A DNA stretch of 64,000 nucleotides from Parasponia andersonii (Eukaryota > Streptophyta > Magnoliopsida > Rosales > Cannabaceae), in assembly GCA_002914805.1 (NCBI GenBank), contig JXTB01000120.1:559738-623737 (forward strand), in the 5' to 3' direction. Positions 23,347 through 37,002 of this stretch are shown one piece after another (positions within the stretch are counted from its first letter, which is position 1; each line of letters opens with the position of its first letter). The position numbers were made by a program, and so were the translations under genes. The notes beneath the pieces were generated by a model, which was not told the DNA's origin, searched no databases, and saw nothing but the letters and a program-made list of their open reading frames with translations.

Positions 23347-25010
23347 TCATGCTTGTAGGCCAACTGAAGTTAAACACAACTTCAGTTTATCAATGGTCAC
23401 CATCTTCATTAGCATATTTGTAGGATTTTTGCTTCTTAGAATCTTGTCAAGTACTAAGACTTCATCTTCCAAAGCTGATCTAATGAAGTGATACTGTATT
23501 TATATATACTTTTTTCTGGCATAAAAAATAGGATTCCTTGCTAAGTGAATTGCACTCTGGCTATCACAATACACCACGCTCTTCTCTTGCTTGTGACCTA
23601 GTTCTTCGAAGAGAGACTTAACTATATCATCTTTTTGCAAGCTTCTGTTATGGCAACATATTCTACCTCAGTAGTTGAAAGTGCAACAATCTTTTACAAC
23701 TTGAAAACCCAACTAAGTGTTGTACCACCAAGAGTATATACATATCCAGTAATACTCTTTATACCATCTAAATTACAGGCTATATTAGTATCCTATTAGT
23801 CTTATAAGCCCAAACCCATCCTTCTAAAATATAAGTCTTTATTTGTAGTGCCTCTCAAATATCTAAAATTCTACTTTACTACTTCCCAGTACTATTTACC
23901 TAGATTACTTATATACTGACTCACAGCTCTCACTGCATAGGCAATATCTAGCCTAATACATGCCATCGAATACATAAGACTACTAATAACAGACACATAA
24001 GGTACCTTCCCTATATATGTCTACTCCTCCTCTGTCGATGATGACTGCTCTTTAGTTAGTTTAAAGTGACTAGCCAAAAAAGTACTCATAGGCTTTGCTC
24101 CATTCACGTTGAATCTATTAAGGACTTTCTTTATATATTCCTCTTGTGATAGCTTCAATGTTCCATTCACCCTATCTCTAGAAATCCTCATCCCAAGGAT
24201 TTGTTTTGTAGCTCCTAAGTCCTTCATTAAGAATTCTTTTGATAATTCTTTCTTGAGCTTGTCAATTTCCTTCATACAAGCTCTAACAATTAATATATCA
24301 TCGACACATAAAAGTAGAATGATGTAGAAATTGTCAAACCTCTTCATATAGTCAATGATTTGTTTGGCATCTCAAGTAACTATTGTTACTTATGAATCTA
24401 TCAAAGTTCTTGTACCACTGTCTTAGTGCTTGTTTGAGACTATACAATTTCTTCCTAAGTTTGCACATCATTTTTTCCTTTTCTTGTACTTCGAAGCCTT
24501 ATGATTGCTTCATATGAAATTCTTCCTTCAAGTCACCATGGAGAAACGTCGTTTTCACATCTAGCTGCTCTAGATACATGTCTTCCTTAGCCACTAACCT
24601 GAGTACTATTCTAATTGTGGTCAGTTTGACTACTGGAGAGAAAATCTCAATGTAATCAATGCTTTCTTTCTACTGAAAACCTTTTACAACAAGTTTTACC
24701 TTATATTGTTTGCTATCATTAAGCTCTTTCTTTATTTGGTAGACCCACTTGTTGTGCAATGACTTTTTTCCTTTTGGTAGTTTAGTCAACTCTCATATTT
24801 TATTGGACGACAGCGAATCCATCTTTTCTTTCATGGCTAACTCTCACTTGATTGACTTATTATCCTACACAGTTTCGTTATAATCTCTGGGTCTCCTTTA
24901 TTAGTCAATAGAATGTAATGTAGTATAGGAGGAATATCTTTGTGGTGGTTGAGTGGTTCTAGAGGATCTTCTGAGTTTAACTATAGAAGTTTGTGGATCC
25001 AACTCAAGAG
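23347..25010 (-). pseudogene. Element C reverse transcriptase and RNase H, degenerate
   Basis: On the minus strand, 24347-24021 is open and carries CVDDILIV (the copia YVDDIL active site with Tyr to Cys, Asp pair kept), FLMKDLGATKQILGMRI and SQEEYIKKVLNRFN, all in the order of copia RT. Upstream (24400-25010) RT continues with stops. Downstream, about 23700-23350, the RNase H part reads ALSTTEVEYVAI, YCDSQSAIHLARNP and ends LTSVGLQA with stop at 23347-23349. The polyprotein is interrupted many times, so this is a dead copy. Confidence 0.85.
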
Positions 25011-27133
25011 CTATAACTTCTTAATTTTTTTGAGCGTTATTCTTTACCTCATCTACTGGGATGTTATTCAATGGCACTTCATCTGTCTTCTTGACTTCAG
25101 AACATATACTATTGGCTTTGGTGCCCAATTCTATCCTTGTACAACACATCCTCATTGAAGATATTATCTTTGCTCCTGATAATCCTCTAACTTTGGTAAT
25201 CCTAGAAATGATAACCAAATTCATCGTTGCCATAACCGACAAAGTAGCACGTCTTGGATTTTGGATCAAGCTTATTTCAACTAGCAAGTTCGATATGAAT
25301 ATAGGATAAACAACTGACAAACTTTCACGAATAAAAGTTTTACCTATTTACTGCTACCAACCTCTTCTAGGAATTTGAAATCAGAAGCTTTTGAGGGTCC
25401 CCTATGGATCAGAAATGTTGCAATGCTAATTGCTTCAGCCCAGAATATTTTCAGCAATCTAGTATATAACCTTATGCTCCTAGCACGTTCATTTAGGGTC
25501 CTATTCATCCTCTTAGCTATACTATTCTATTCTTGTTTTCTAGGAGTAGCTTTCTCCTTCTTGATCCCATTAAGTGCACAATATCTCTTGAACCCATTAT
25601 CTCCATATTCTCCTCCATTATCAAACTGCAAAAACTTTACTCAAATTGTCTCATTTTCCACCATAGCTCTCCACTTCTTAACGATATTGTAGATGTCAAA
25701 TTTATATTTCAAAAAATAAACTCATACCTTTCTGCTTGAATCGTCAATGTAAGTTACATAATATCTTGAGCCTCCAAAAGATATCACAAGGGATGGTCTC
25801 CACATGTCTGTATGGAACAGATCCAAATTTGTTGCACATGGTTCTCTTTTGCTTTTTGAAAAGCTCAGCTTTTTCCGTTTGCCAAAGATACAGCTTTCAC
25901 AGAGACTATACTCAACTGACTTGAATTAACACCCTTCTACAACTACTAGTGTATCTCTACAATTAGATGTCATATAAAGAGTCCCAGTTTTGTTTCCTTG
26001 AGCAACAACCATGGCTTCTTTGCTGACCTTCCACAAGCCATTAAAAAAGGTTATATTGTATCCATCATCATCAAGTTGTCCCATCGAGATAAGATTCCTC
26101 ATCAAGCCTGATACATGCCTTTCTTTCTAGATTTTCTACACCAATACATTTGACATCTTTAAATAAATATCAACCATACCAATAATATCCAATGGTTCTT
26201 CATCGGCCAGATATATCTTTCTGAAATTATCAAAAACATAATTCTCGATAATCTCTCGGTGTGTAGTGGTACAAAACGAGCCTTCTGAGTTTAAAACATA
26301 AGAATCATTTGGACTAGCAACGAACAATATCAAAGCATGTTGTACCTCCTCAGTCACAATATTGGCATTGTGTGAGTTATCTTCCTTCTTTAGTACTCTA
26401 TAGTTTTTCTTTAAATGGCCAGTCCTGCCATAATTCCAGCACTCTAGTTTTCTTTCTGGTCTAGACTTGTCTCTACCGTTTCTTGATTTAGACTAGTCGT
26501 GTCCTCAGTTAGAATTCCTCTTGTTGTTTTTGCCCATGATCTCGAGATTTAGAGCCAAATTCGATTATATTCCTTCACTAGAATCTACTCTTCGTACTTT
26601 CGTGGCGAAAACTCGATCTCTGACATCATTGGATTGCAACTTTCCTTTGTTAACAAAATTGCTAACTACCACTCTTATAAGTTGCTAACTATTCGGTGAA
26701 GATGCCAAAAGAATGAGAGCATGAATCTCATTATCAAAATTAATTTCCACAGACGTCAATTGTGGGACAATCGTATTAAATTCGTTGACATGTGATGCTA
26801 CTAATGCACTTATATTAAATAACTTCTTCATCAAATGAACTTTATTGTTTGCCGATAGTTTCTTCTACATATCTAATAGGATGCTTATCATCTGATTTTT
26901 GCCTCTGCCACATTGTGAACAATGTCCCTTGTTAGCATTAATCGGATTACGCCTAATACCTGTCGATCAAGGATTTTCCACTCGTTGTTCTCCATTTTCT
27001 CTAGTTTTACCCTTGACAGAGGCTGATGAAATTTCTTATTATGTAGATAATCTCTAATCTGTAATCTCCATAACAAGAAATTTGAACTATTGAATTTGCT
27101 AATACTGGGTCCCGATCCATCTTCTCTAGCCAT
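25011..27133 (-). pseudogene. Element C gag, protease and integrase, degenerate
   Basis: The gag start is at ATG 27131-27133 (MAREDGSG, then SNFLLWRLQIRDYL, a copia gag N-terminus), open to 26888. Near 26450-26410 a damaged zinc knuckle (CWNYGRTGHLKKNY) has two of its Cys changed to Tyr. The frame 26357-26136 covers the protease-to-integrase junction (SYVLNSEGSF, where the active-site Asp-Ser-Gly is lost, then EPLDIIGMVDI). Integrase follows at about 26100-25380 with stops. Plus-strand frames here (25061-25924) are shadows of this reading. Confidence 0.75.
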
Positions 27134-27212
27134 CGCTTCTTACTGTTGACTTTTTGTGTAAGTGAACAGTACTATATATGTGAATAGTGCCATGTTTGTG
27201 AATAGTACCTAG

Positions 27213-27227
27213 TACTCTGGTATCAAT
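27213..27227 (-). other. Diverged primer binding site of element C
   Basis: The plus strand reads CTCTGGTATCAAT next to the LTR start TGTTAAGG, where plant copia elements in this orientation usually read CTCTGATACCAAT. Two transitions separate them, so the site is recognisable but unlikely to prime well. Confidence 0.5.
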
Positions 27228-27729
27228 TGTTAAGGAAATAACTTCCCTAGTAGACACGCCAAATTACAAAAGTGATAAATAAAGTGAAATAAGAAGACAC
27301 AATTTACGTAGTTCACCAATTTTGCTACATCCATAAGACTACTACAAATTTTTCACTATAGGGAGAAAAATTTACACAGTATTTATAACATTCACAATCT
27401 TGACCCTAACTACACCTAAGAATTTTTCTTACAAAAATTCTCTCAAGTACTTCTTAGTTTAAAACTCTTTTTTTATCTCTCTCTATATTAGGATTTTTTT
27501 TCTCTTTTTGTTAGGATGTAAAATGGAGTTGATTAGTAGTCTATTTATAGTCTAAAATCTTTTCCCTTCACATAGTTTGTAGACTATAATGGCTGCTCAT
27601 TATCAACAAAAATAGGCTTAAATGCTAGGAGCAAAAGCATATGTTATATTTCATTTAAAAAAATATGGTTGATCATTATTTTTGACTACCTACTTTCTTT
27701 GACAATTTGATTGCACATATTCTTTGATA
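27228..27729 (-). repeat. Element C 5' LTR (by element orientation)
   Basis: 502 bp and the partner of 22769-23273. The right boundary at 27729 is fixed by resumption of element B's LTR (TTATATGAGG), which matches 12796 onwards in the other B LTR. Confidence 0.8.
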
Positions 27730-27734
27730 GTTAT

Positions 27735-29470
27735 ATGAGGTTAAAGAGGGTTAAAAATTATATATAATCATATTAATTGAAGTAAAAATAGTATTAAGAA
27801 GTGTGGTAATTTTCAAATAGAAAAAATGGACATTTTTTCAAAATACTATGTAACTTTTGGATTTTAAAGCTCATTTAATGCTCAGGACCTCAAAACTAAA
27901 TTCTATTTTCGAATTTAGACTCAGTGAGATCGAGAGACGAATTTTGATATAAAATATGACTATTTTCAAAGTAGCACGAAAATCAAAATTTTATAGCTCA
28001 TGAATAGTACTGTTTTGCATGTCATGAGTTGGATTCCGCATTTTTTGGTATATCTAACCTAGCATTTTTCGGTACTCTAAATTTAGTGGTAATCTCTGTT
28101 TTTCCATCTGAGGCTCTGATAGAAAAATTACTTTTTAAATGGATTTACTAGGATCCCGAAACAGCCATTCAAACACTCAAATGATCAACAAGAGTTTCTT
28201 TAAGCATCTTTAGCTTGGTAAATGTGCCATATTGAGGTATGGGTTCAATTATCTAGTTTTATACTTATTTGATTAATAATTATATTATAATTGATTTATG
28301 AAAAATCGTGGTTTACACGATAGTTTAATAAATTGTGGCAACACATTAGATTATATTGGGATGGATAGTATAATTATATATATATATTTATATATATATA
28401 TATATAAATATGATTATAGGGTAATACAGCGGCATGTTACCCCTATTATAGTAAATCCTAGAATAATGCCAAGTGGTATTTTTAAGCATTGTTTGATGAA
28501 TATTTTGCATGGTTATTACATGTCATATTCCATATTGTACATACCATATGATCACACATATGAATTCTATTATTGCATTATGGTATTTTAGATTACTGAC
28601 GAGTTACTACAGTGCTAGGTGAGAAACTTAAACCTATGCACAAGTTTTCACTGATACTCCTATGGGCAGTATTAGGATACTGGGTACATCTACTATAGAA
28701 GTATTATAGGGTCATGATGGGAGAATGAGAGCTCACTCTTATATCTTGTTGATGTATGATATATACAATAATGTAGTTTTGATTTTGGTTTTAAATATGT
28801 GATTATTCAGGATATCAAATATTTACAAACTTGATTTAAAAATGGATTTTAGAAAAGGTATTAACAATGTAGGTTTGGTAAAAAATTGTATCCATTCAAA
28901 AAGGTAATTGAATTTCTACTGAGCATGTGAATACTTACCTCCCTACTTCTCCTTCTTTCAGGTGTTTGAATAATTAAGGTAGTCGTCTTGATAGGTAGAC
29001 AAGCAGTATAGCTTGTGTATATAATTCTACTCTTAGTTCCTAATAAGTATTCATACTCTGTTATCTTTATTTCCTTGTTCAATTATTTTGCCAAGATTAA
29101 TAAATCTACTAAGTAGATGTATGAGGATAATTTTGTTGTTAATTTGAGAATTTGAAATTACAAATGATTTAATATAAATTATTTTAGACTTTAGATTAAA
29201 GTTTTGAATTGAACTCAGTTTGCCAAAATCCATGAATTATTTATGAGTTTCGAAATGAATTAATCACAAGTTTTCTTAAACTCTAATGAGTATTTTTCTT
29301 AAGTAATTAAAACTATAAGAGTTTTAATAGTTATTGAATTTATATTGATTTGAGGTTCAAAACGAAATTATTTAATATTTGATTTCCCCTGAATTTCATA
29401 AAACTAATATTTAATTATTCATTCATCTAAAATTACTAAAAATCACGGTTTTAGATTTTCAGTCGTGACA
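27735..29470 (+). repeat. Element B 3' LTR, second segment
   Basis: Continues the LTR after element C and ends TTCAGTCGTGACA at 29470. It aligns with 12800-14550. The differences are scattered substitutions and small indels plus a (TA)n expansion at about 28376-28406. No gene. Confidence 0.8.
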
Positions 29471-29475
29471 ATGAC

Positions 29476-32400
29476 AATATATGAATGTATTTTAATTATG
29501 CATATTTCTTATCAACAAAGTTCATTTGGTTTAGACTCAAATCATAAATAATTCAGTACGTACCAACTATGACTGTTTAGCAAGTCCTTTTAAAACCGAA
29601 TCTACACTTGTCGTGTAGATATGGATGAAGCAATATATACGGGCACCAATTCAAAATCTAGAAGTATTTTTTTTATATATCTATAATTATTTTTTATAAC
29701 CATTGTATTATTATCTAACGACTATTATAATTTAATTAATTAAAAGAAATATCAAAAAATTACACATTATATAATAATTTTTCTCTATTTTTATCATAAA
29801 AAGATGTATCCCACAAATTTTTATTAAAAAAAATAAAAATAATATGTATTTTAGATTATGGCCCATATATATATAGACTATATATAGTAGTGCGATCAAT
29901 ACGTAAGAGACACAAATGTGCATAGCAAACTTCATTAGTTTTAAGTGTGAAATCCAACGTAATTTTTGCTTCGGATTAGATGATATAGAGTACTTAAGGG
30001 CTAAACAAATGGCAAGAATCACCTGATCGTGATCAAACTCTTTGATTGTCTTCTCTGTCTAGGTATGTGTGCGTGTGGCCACGTGACAAACGAGCTATTC
30101 TCAGCGTTGCTCATATATAAATCGTGTGCGCGCGCGTGCACCACGTGACTAGCTCACAACTTCGAATGTTGAGATAGACAAATTTATATCATCCAGAACT
30201 TAGAGTTAAACAAAAGATAATAGGCTTTTAAAAAACAGAAGATGGAGAACATTTATTTCCTCTTTATCCCTCTGTATTCATTATATTAAATATTTGCTTA
30301 TATTAGTTTATGAAATGGGAACTAATAATTAAGAATCGCTTGTTATGACAAGTGGTAGTTCATTAAAACATTAATAGTAGCGCCACTCTTTCCAAGGATC
30401 CATTCTTCAAAATCTTCCTACTAATGATATATAATATATTTAATAAAAACTTGCAATCTTGATCTTCAAGTTGTCTTAATTTAATGTCTGCCCATAATTA
30501 GTTAGTAGACTAGCTAGAATATAGCGTCTTTTCTCTAGGTTCTTTATGGAAGAAATCACCCATATGATAGAGTTGGGCTTGGACTTATGGTCTTGTATGG
30601 AGCTATTTGTGCTTGTCCTGATCTTCTAATCCTCCTCCACAACTAATTCACATAACAAAATGTAGATTTCCTAATTCCTAGAAATGCATGTAAGAATGCA
30701 TGCAATTGGTTGATCACGCTTCCGTCTCTATCAATCTATCTATATATATAGATATATGTATAATATATAGACTTTTTTCTGTACCAATAATGCTAAGGTG
30801 TTAGGCCCAAGGCAAGGAAAAAGAAGCAAATTCTAAACTGTTCATGTTGCACGATCATACATATGGATATCATCACATGGGGCAATAATAATATCAAATT
30901 ACATGCATTAATAATAAATAGTGTGTTTAAACACACCACGGCGTACGTTGACCAACTCCGTACAAAAGATGATCATCGCTCCCTAAAGTCCTATATATAT
31001 GTATATGAGTCTACGACAACGCACCACCCTGCACAGCCTTTCATGCCGGGGGGACCAATATATACAGTACTCACAATCTTGCTAGCCAGCTAGTTCTTTT
31101 ATTTCTGGCTTCAAAGTAGGAAGCGACCGATGACCTTATAAATATGTACATCACATGCTGAGTATCTCCATGGCAAAAACATGTTGTTAGTGATTAAATA
31201 ATATGGATACCGATTTGGATTTAAGACCATATATTATACACATATGATGCCTAGCTAGGTTAATTATTGGTACAAAAAGCTTTGATAAAATTAGAATGAC
31301 ATTTGTTTTCTTAATTTCTTGATTCTTGCGTAGAGATCAAATGGAAGGATTCATCTTTTTAAAAAAAATAAATAAATGAAGGAAAAGAGTACGTGAATCA
31401 TATCGAGAGGCTTACTATCTTATCCAGCAAATAAAATCATATGGATCATGATTCATGAGTTGAGTAACGAAGAAAAGCTGCGGCATGAGTAAGTGTGATA
31501 CAGTGAGATTTAGTTGGTTGCTCACTTACATTTTGAGAAGTAGTGCACCTTTAATTTAGCTTCAATAATTGGAGTCTTCTTGGGGGCTTAACATATTTCC
31601 GTTTTAAGGTACCAAGAATGGGTTGAATGAATCTAGTGGAACAGCTTTCTTTTTATTTTATTTTTTATTTTTCTTTACTCGTTTTGAAAGAGACACAGGT
31701 TTTTTTTTTCCCTCTATGGCTTTGGATTATGCTGGGTGTCCCTAACAAAAACCACCTCCCCATATGTCTTCTACTTCATATATCAAGCACTTTAAGTGGA
31801 TTCCAACTCCTCTTCAACCATTTATGGATTCCTTTTCTCTCACTAGTAGTGGGTTTCCCTTTCACCACCTAACCTCCTCATCAAAAATAAATAAAACCCC
31901 ATTATAATTTATTAAACTACAACAACACATAATAGAGAGATCCATTAAAAAACAACTTTTAGATTCCTTTAATCTTTTATGTGGGCCCTCGCAGATCAAG
32001 GTGTCCAATGGGATAGGTCTATATCTCTGTTCATGAGCAATGGCCTCTTGTGTTCACTTATTCGAGGTCCTTAGTATATAATCTTTTACGATATTGCTAG
32101 CTAGGATCTTATATTGTTTGTTTAAATATTATTATATTTAAGCGATTAAAGGATCATTGATCGCCAATAGGGTTTATAATTATGTGTTTGGAAAAAGCAC
32201 TGGCTATATTATCTGCTTTAGCCGTCTAAAGTATCAGTTAGTCAAATAAACAATCTCCGTTTCCATATTGATCTACTTGTGCCCTGTAACGGTTCCACCT
32301 CTTTCTCAATTACCTTATGTATTTTATTTTATTTTTTAAATATAGCTCGCGTGCTATGCTTTACTTAATAATTGAAATCTTCTCTTGTCCATGATAAAGG

Positions 32401-32544
32401 GCATGATAAGATAATTGCATGATATGTACATGTATGGAACGAAGCAAAACAAAAAACAAAACAAGTGGCTATGACTAGGAGAAAAGCTTAGTTAGCTAGC
32501 TAGCTCTGCCGATCAAATACTGTAGGCTTGAAATGTTCATACTA

Positions 32545-32589
<45 letters not shown>

Positions 32590-33608
32590 CATATTATCAA
32601 CATTATCGATTTTATTACTTGATCAACTGCCACTTGGGGTTTTTTTTGTTTTTTTGGTTTTCTAAAATGGACTGCTGTAACGTGATTTCATTAATATAAT
32701 GCATATAGTATGCTCATTAATTATATGTAATATATGTGTAGAAGTAGTAGTAGTAATACACCATCAATTCATGAAGCCTTATGTTTTTTTTTTTTTTTTT
32801 GTATGGAGGTGATGGCTATAGTTACCGCTATCTGTTGACAAGATTTTCGGTGTATACATATATGGTAGGTGATGTAATATTTAAGTAGGACTCTTAACGT
32901 TAATTTGTCCCTGAACAAATATCGATGGATACAATGAACTTCTTGGCAGTGATAAGACCGATGAATGTGCAAATGATGAAATATCCTGATACACTTTCAG
33001 TACGTACTGACTAGTTTGGTATTTTGGTTGGGAAGTTATGAACGCAGAACGAACACAAACGCCATAATTGTTTTGCTCCAAAGTCCACAGTCCACACACA
33101 TGTAGGACAAAATTGTCCATTCGTGACTACAGAACAACTACTCCTCTAAGCCACCCATTTAATGTTATCATGCATTATGTATTAATTCACCTTTACATTT
33201 ATATCTATTGGATTATTTTAAAAAATTATATTATACAAATACTTCTATATATATATATATATGACATTCGACGAGAACCACGGTGACTTATCGTACAGGC
33301 TATTAGATCTCCAGATTTTTTTGATAATAAGAGAAAAGAGGGTGAATGAGATCTCGACAGTGGACCATTCTCAAACTTATCTGTATTTAGTTGAATTCTC
33401 AAATCTATCTGTATTTAGTTGAATTTCCAATAATGATGTGGAGGGTGGGCTATTTTTCAGATCTATTTTTATTTGGTTAGATTTCTAAAAATGACGTAGG
33501 GAGGAACTCTTAATTTCACTTTTCCTAAAGAGAGAATGCCTTAAAAGTATACCACTCGAAACTTCGAATACCCTAGAGTGTCTAAATCTACAGCTATTAG
33601 CCTGTTTC

Positions 33609-33639
<31 letters not shown>

Positions 33640-35309
33640 CGCATACGCATGTACACTATGATCTCCACTATAATCGTAGGAGAGAGGACATTAGCTATAT
33701 AGAACAAGCTATATATGGTTGTGGAAATTAACTACAATTAATTAGTCTGAAGAGAGAGAGTACTTTGGTTTTAGGAACACTCGGTTCAAGAATATCCCAC
33801 ATTGTGGTGTCAGCTGAATACTGTGCTCATATTATTCAATACCCAAAGAGATAGACATATCAAAGAGGAACCTCAAATAAAGCGCTACTTCCCATACTGT
33901 ATATTCATCATCGATTGGTGAACTTGAATATTAACTCTGTAACATGGGCAATTTGCATGAAACTTGGTCCCCCACACCACAAGGAATATAGATGTATACA
34001 CACATTGAAGTTATTTCAAGGTTACTTGAATACCCCAACTTCGAGCTAGCTAACTTATGTGTGTATATATATAGCTTCTCGGTCTTTAAATGCATGATCG
34101 GAAAGTACCGTAAAGTCATTTACTAAATTGAGCGAAAGTATTTATTATAAGTTATTAAAACTGGTGAAAAAACATTCCGATCGGTTCCTAGTTCTTTGAT
34201 CGGTTATATATACATTTACATATATTATATAATCTCGTATTGTTTCTAAAGTACTGGAATTAAATGACGAATAAATGAACGAACCACGACTGTTAAAAGC
34301 TCATAATTACAGGAGACGTATTTATATATGCATAATGTACATATAAAAGCAACTTCTTGGAAATTTTCCACTTTCAAGTCAAGAACCTATTGACACACAT
34401 ATTACGTGTCGTTATTATATTTGATAAACTAGGAAGATCAATTGGAACATAAATAAAAGCACAAGAGAGGTTATTTGCTAGCGTGTAATAAAACGTTACA
34501 AATTATATGCAAAAGAATACCAACGTATACTAGTGTACGAAACATATACATAGAAGACATCAAAGGGTTTTTTTTCCAACTATATCATTTTGACTAATGA
34601 AAATTTATCATGTATATTTTTTTAAAAAAAAAATAAAAGAAAAATAATATTAATAATGTATATCTTTTATACATTTTATTATAATTATTAGATGATTAGT
34701 AGATGATAATCCAATAACTAAAATATATATATCTATAGATAAAAAAATATATATATTAAATTGAAAATCATATATATATTTTTGAATGAGACTATTCTAC
34801 AATATTTGACCATATAAATGAACTTACGTTTTTCTTTCTACTTTTTTTTGGCACCCCAGATCCTAACAAACAGAACAAACGCTGCCACGGTACTTAACTC
34901 ATATCGCATTTTTTTTGTGGAATTTTGCAATCCGTTATTTCCGATTCACATTAGTGTTATTGTTATTTTGGGTAAGCTCCGTTATTTCCGATTCACATTA
35001 GTGTTATTATTAATTTGGCTAAGATTTCCGCAATTCACATTATTTGGTTTTCTTTAGTTGTTTACCCCATTTTATGATTTTACTGTTTACAACACGAAAG
35101 CAAAGGCTTTGTTTCGGATATTGGCCATGCAAGAGGGAGAGTCCAAAATTTTGGGAATTTCATTCTTTTGTTTCCCTCATATAAATCATTTATAATAATC
35201 AGGTAAAATTAAGATTTAAAATACACATTTTGATACACCCTTGGACAAAATTTTAGAGTGCATATTGCTTGCTTCACTTTGTTGATCAGCTCCGTACAAT
35301 TACAATCAT
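29476..35309. other. Intergenic, AT-rich, no gene supported
   Basis: No open frame here has a recognisable domain. Noted contents: two G-boxes (CACGTG at 30080 and 30142) around a TATATAAA at 30114; simple (AT)n runs at 32549-32585 and 33610-33639; a 47-base direct repeat at about 34931-35020 (TCCGTTATTTCCGATTCACA twice); and MITE-like segments near 29655-29830 and 34600-34760. The 3' end of the TPP transcript should lie just below 35310. Confidence 0.6.
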
Positions 35310-36961
35310 CTAGCCCTCTGTTCGCATCGTCAATCTTTTCCACTTCACCAACTGCCTCAAAAAGTCCTTAACCTACATTTTAAAGAAGTCCCTCGGTAAG
35401 TAATTAAGGCCCCATCTATTAAAATCATACATAGTAAATAAAAACTGAATTAAACTAAATAAATAAATAATCTGTGGTTTAAATTTTTTCTTGCCTCGGA
35501 TGGTTCTTGTAGAGAATAAGAGGCAATTGTTTCCTTGGGAACTTTAGAAACAAGGATTCCAAACCCTTGTCCTCTGTCATGCAGAACCTGATATTTAAGG
35601 AAATAAATAATGTAATCATTATGTACTTTGTTTTAATCTATTTATAGGTACTATTTTTCAAATTAAAATCATTAGGTGTCTTATTTTACGATAAAAGTAA
35701 AAAAAGAGAACTAATATTAAATAATATCTATTTTATTATTATTATAATTTTTTAAAATATTATTTAAATTATTATGAGTGTTAGATAATGATTCAACTAC
35801 TAAAAAAATTATTTATAAATAACCTTTTTAAGGGGGGAAAAAAAAAAAAAAACCTTCTTGATGATCATTCCATATTTATGTAGTACCTTGAACGCATCCT
35901 CATCGGTTCGATCATCTCCAATATATACAGGCAGCACGTCATTGGAATTTGCATATCCTGAAGAGTATTAGTGAGTTATATTTATCAGCCAGAGATATAT
36001 TTACACTTTCTTAATTTAAGGTGGTACAAATAATCATATGATTAACAAAAAGAAGGAATCGTCTTTTTTGAGAAGAATAGAGGCTAAATACCTAGTGATT
36101 CTAGTAAGAACTCGAGGGCTTTGCCCTTGTCCCACTTGATGGTTGGCCTGATTTCTAGTACCTAATTAATATTTAAAAGGTCAAGAAATTGTCAGGCACT
36201 TGCAAAATCTACAATCTTATGAATTAATTAATTATTTAATTATAATAGGACCATACACAACAATATGAGTACCTTCCTCCCTTGGGTCAATCTAAGTTTT
36301 GGATATTCATTGAGAACAAATTTAACTTGTTCAGCTAAAGCATCCCAACTCTGAAAAACAAATAAAATTAAGATTCAAAGAATGCATAAATAAAGTTCAA
36401 CGGAAAACGTATCAACCGAAAACCATTGTTGTTATTATTATTATTATTATTATTATATTTTTTACCTTCTCATCAACGCAACGGAAGTGCACAGATAAGC
36501 AGAACCTATTATGCTCCACCCTAGCGCCCGGGATGGATTTTGTTTTCTCAAACAAAATTTTGTACACCTATTATATGTAGAGTGATAAAAAGAAGTATTC
36601 AAAGATTAGACAAATATATATATTTTCATAACATACATACTTTTAAGTAATTTAACTAGCGAACGAAACTAACCTCATCAACCATGGGTAAAAATTCCGT
36701 GGCCGGTTGAAATAGGACGGCTTCTTTTGCCTGAAAACAAGTACCAAATATCAATCAAAACAAATTAGACAATACAAAGTCAACAACACCAATAGGCGAA
36801 TACTAATGACAATAATAAAAGAAAAAAACGTAGAGACAAAGATGACAAGAAAAGGAGCTCACATTTTTGTATTTGGTACATTTGGATGGACCCTTTATGT
36901 CCATTCCATGGCTGCCTGCATAGTAAAGCTCTGCTAGTTTCACAAAGCTGTAAACCTGCAT

Positions 36962-37002
<41 letters not shown>

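Larger units (their letters stand above)
22769..27729 (-). mobile_element. Element C: Ty1/copia retrotransposon, antisense, degenerate
   Basis: LTRs at 22769-23273 (505 bp) and 27228-27729 (502 bp) share the start TGTTAAGGAAATAAC/TGTAAGAGAAATAAC and the end TTCTTTGATA in the plus direction. Flanks are ATTAT (22764-22768) and GTTAT (27730-27734), a 5-base duplication with one change. The uninterrupted sequence of the same site is in B's 5' LTR near 12795. Coding direction is minus: gag at about 27133, then protease, integrase, RT, and RNase H ending at 23347. The integrase-before-RT order and the motifs identify copia. All domains carry stops or shifts. Confidence 0.85.
3550..29470 (+). mobile_element. 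Element B: large LTR retrotransposon derivative (LARD-like), host of the nested insertions
   Basis: The LTR start TGTAAAAACCAGATTTTAAA is seen at 3550 and 22243, and the LTR end TAGTCGTGACA/CAGTCGTGACA at 14550 and 29470. After removing insertions the LTRs are about 2.29 kb (3550-3875 plus 12582-14550) and 2.26 kb (22243-22768 plus 27735-29470). Flanks are ATGAT (3545-3549) and ATGAC (29471-29475), a 5-base target duplication with one change. A degenerate Met-initiator primer site follows the 5' LTR, and a polypurine tract precedes the 3' LTR. The interior, less solo LTR D, is about 5.4 kb with no recognisable gag or pol and no frame above about 85 codons. Long LTRs with a long non-coding interior fit the LARD class. 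LTR ends resemble those of the chromovirus A nested within it. Confidence 0.75.

Noticed and set aside
31630-31660. miR396-like GGAACAGCTTTCTTT
   Set aside because: Too few matching bases and no pairing arm was found nearby to form a precursor.
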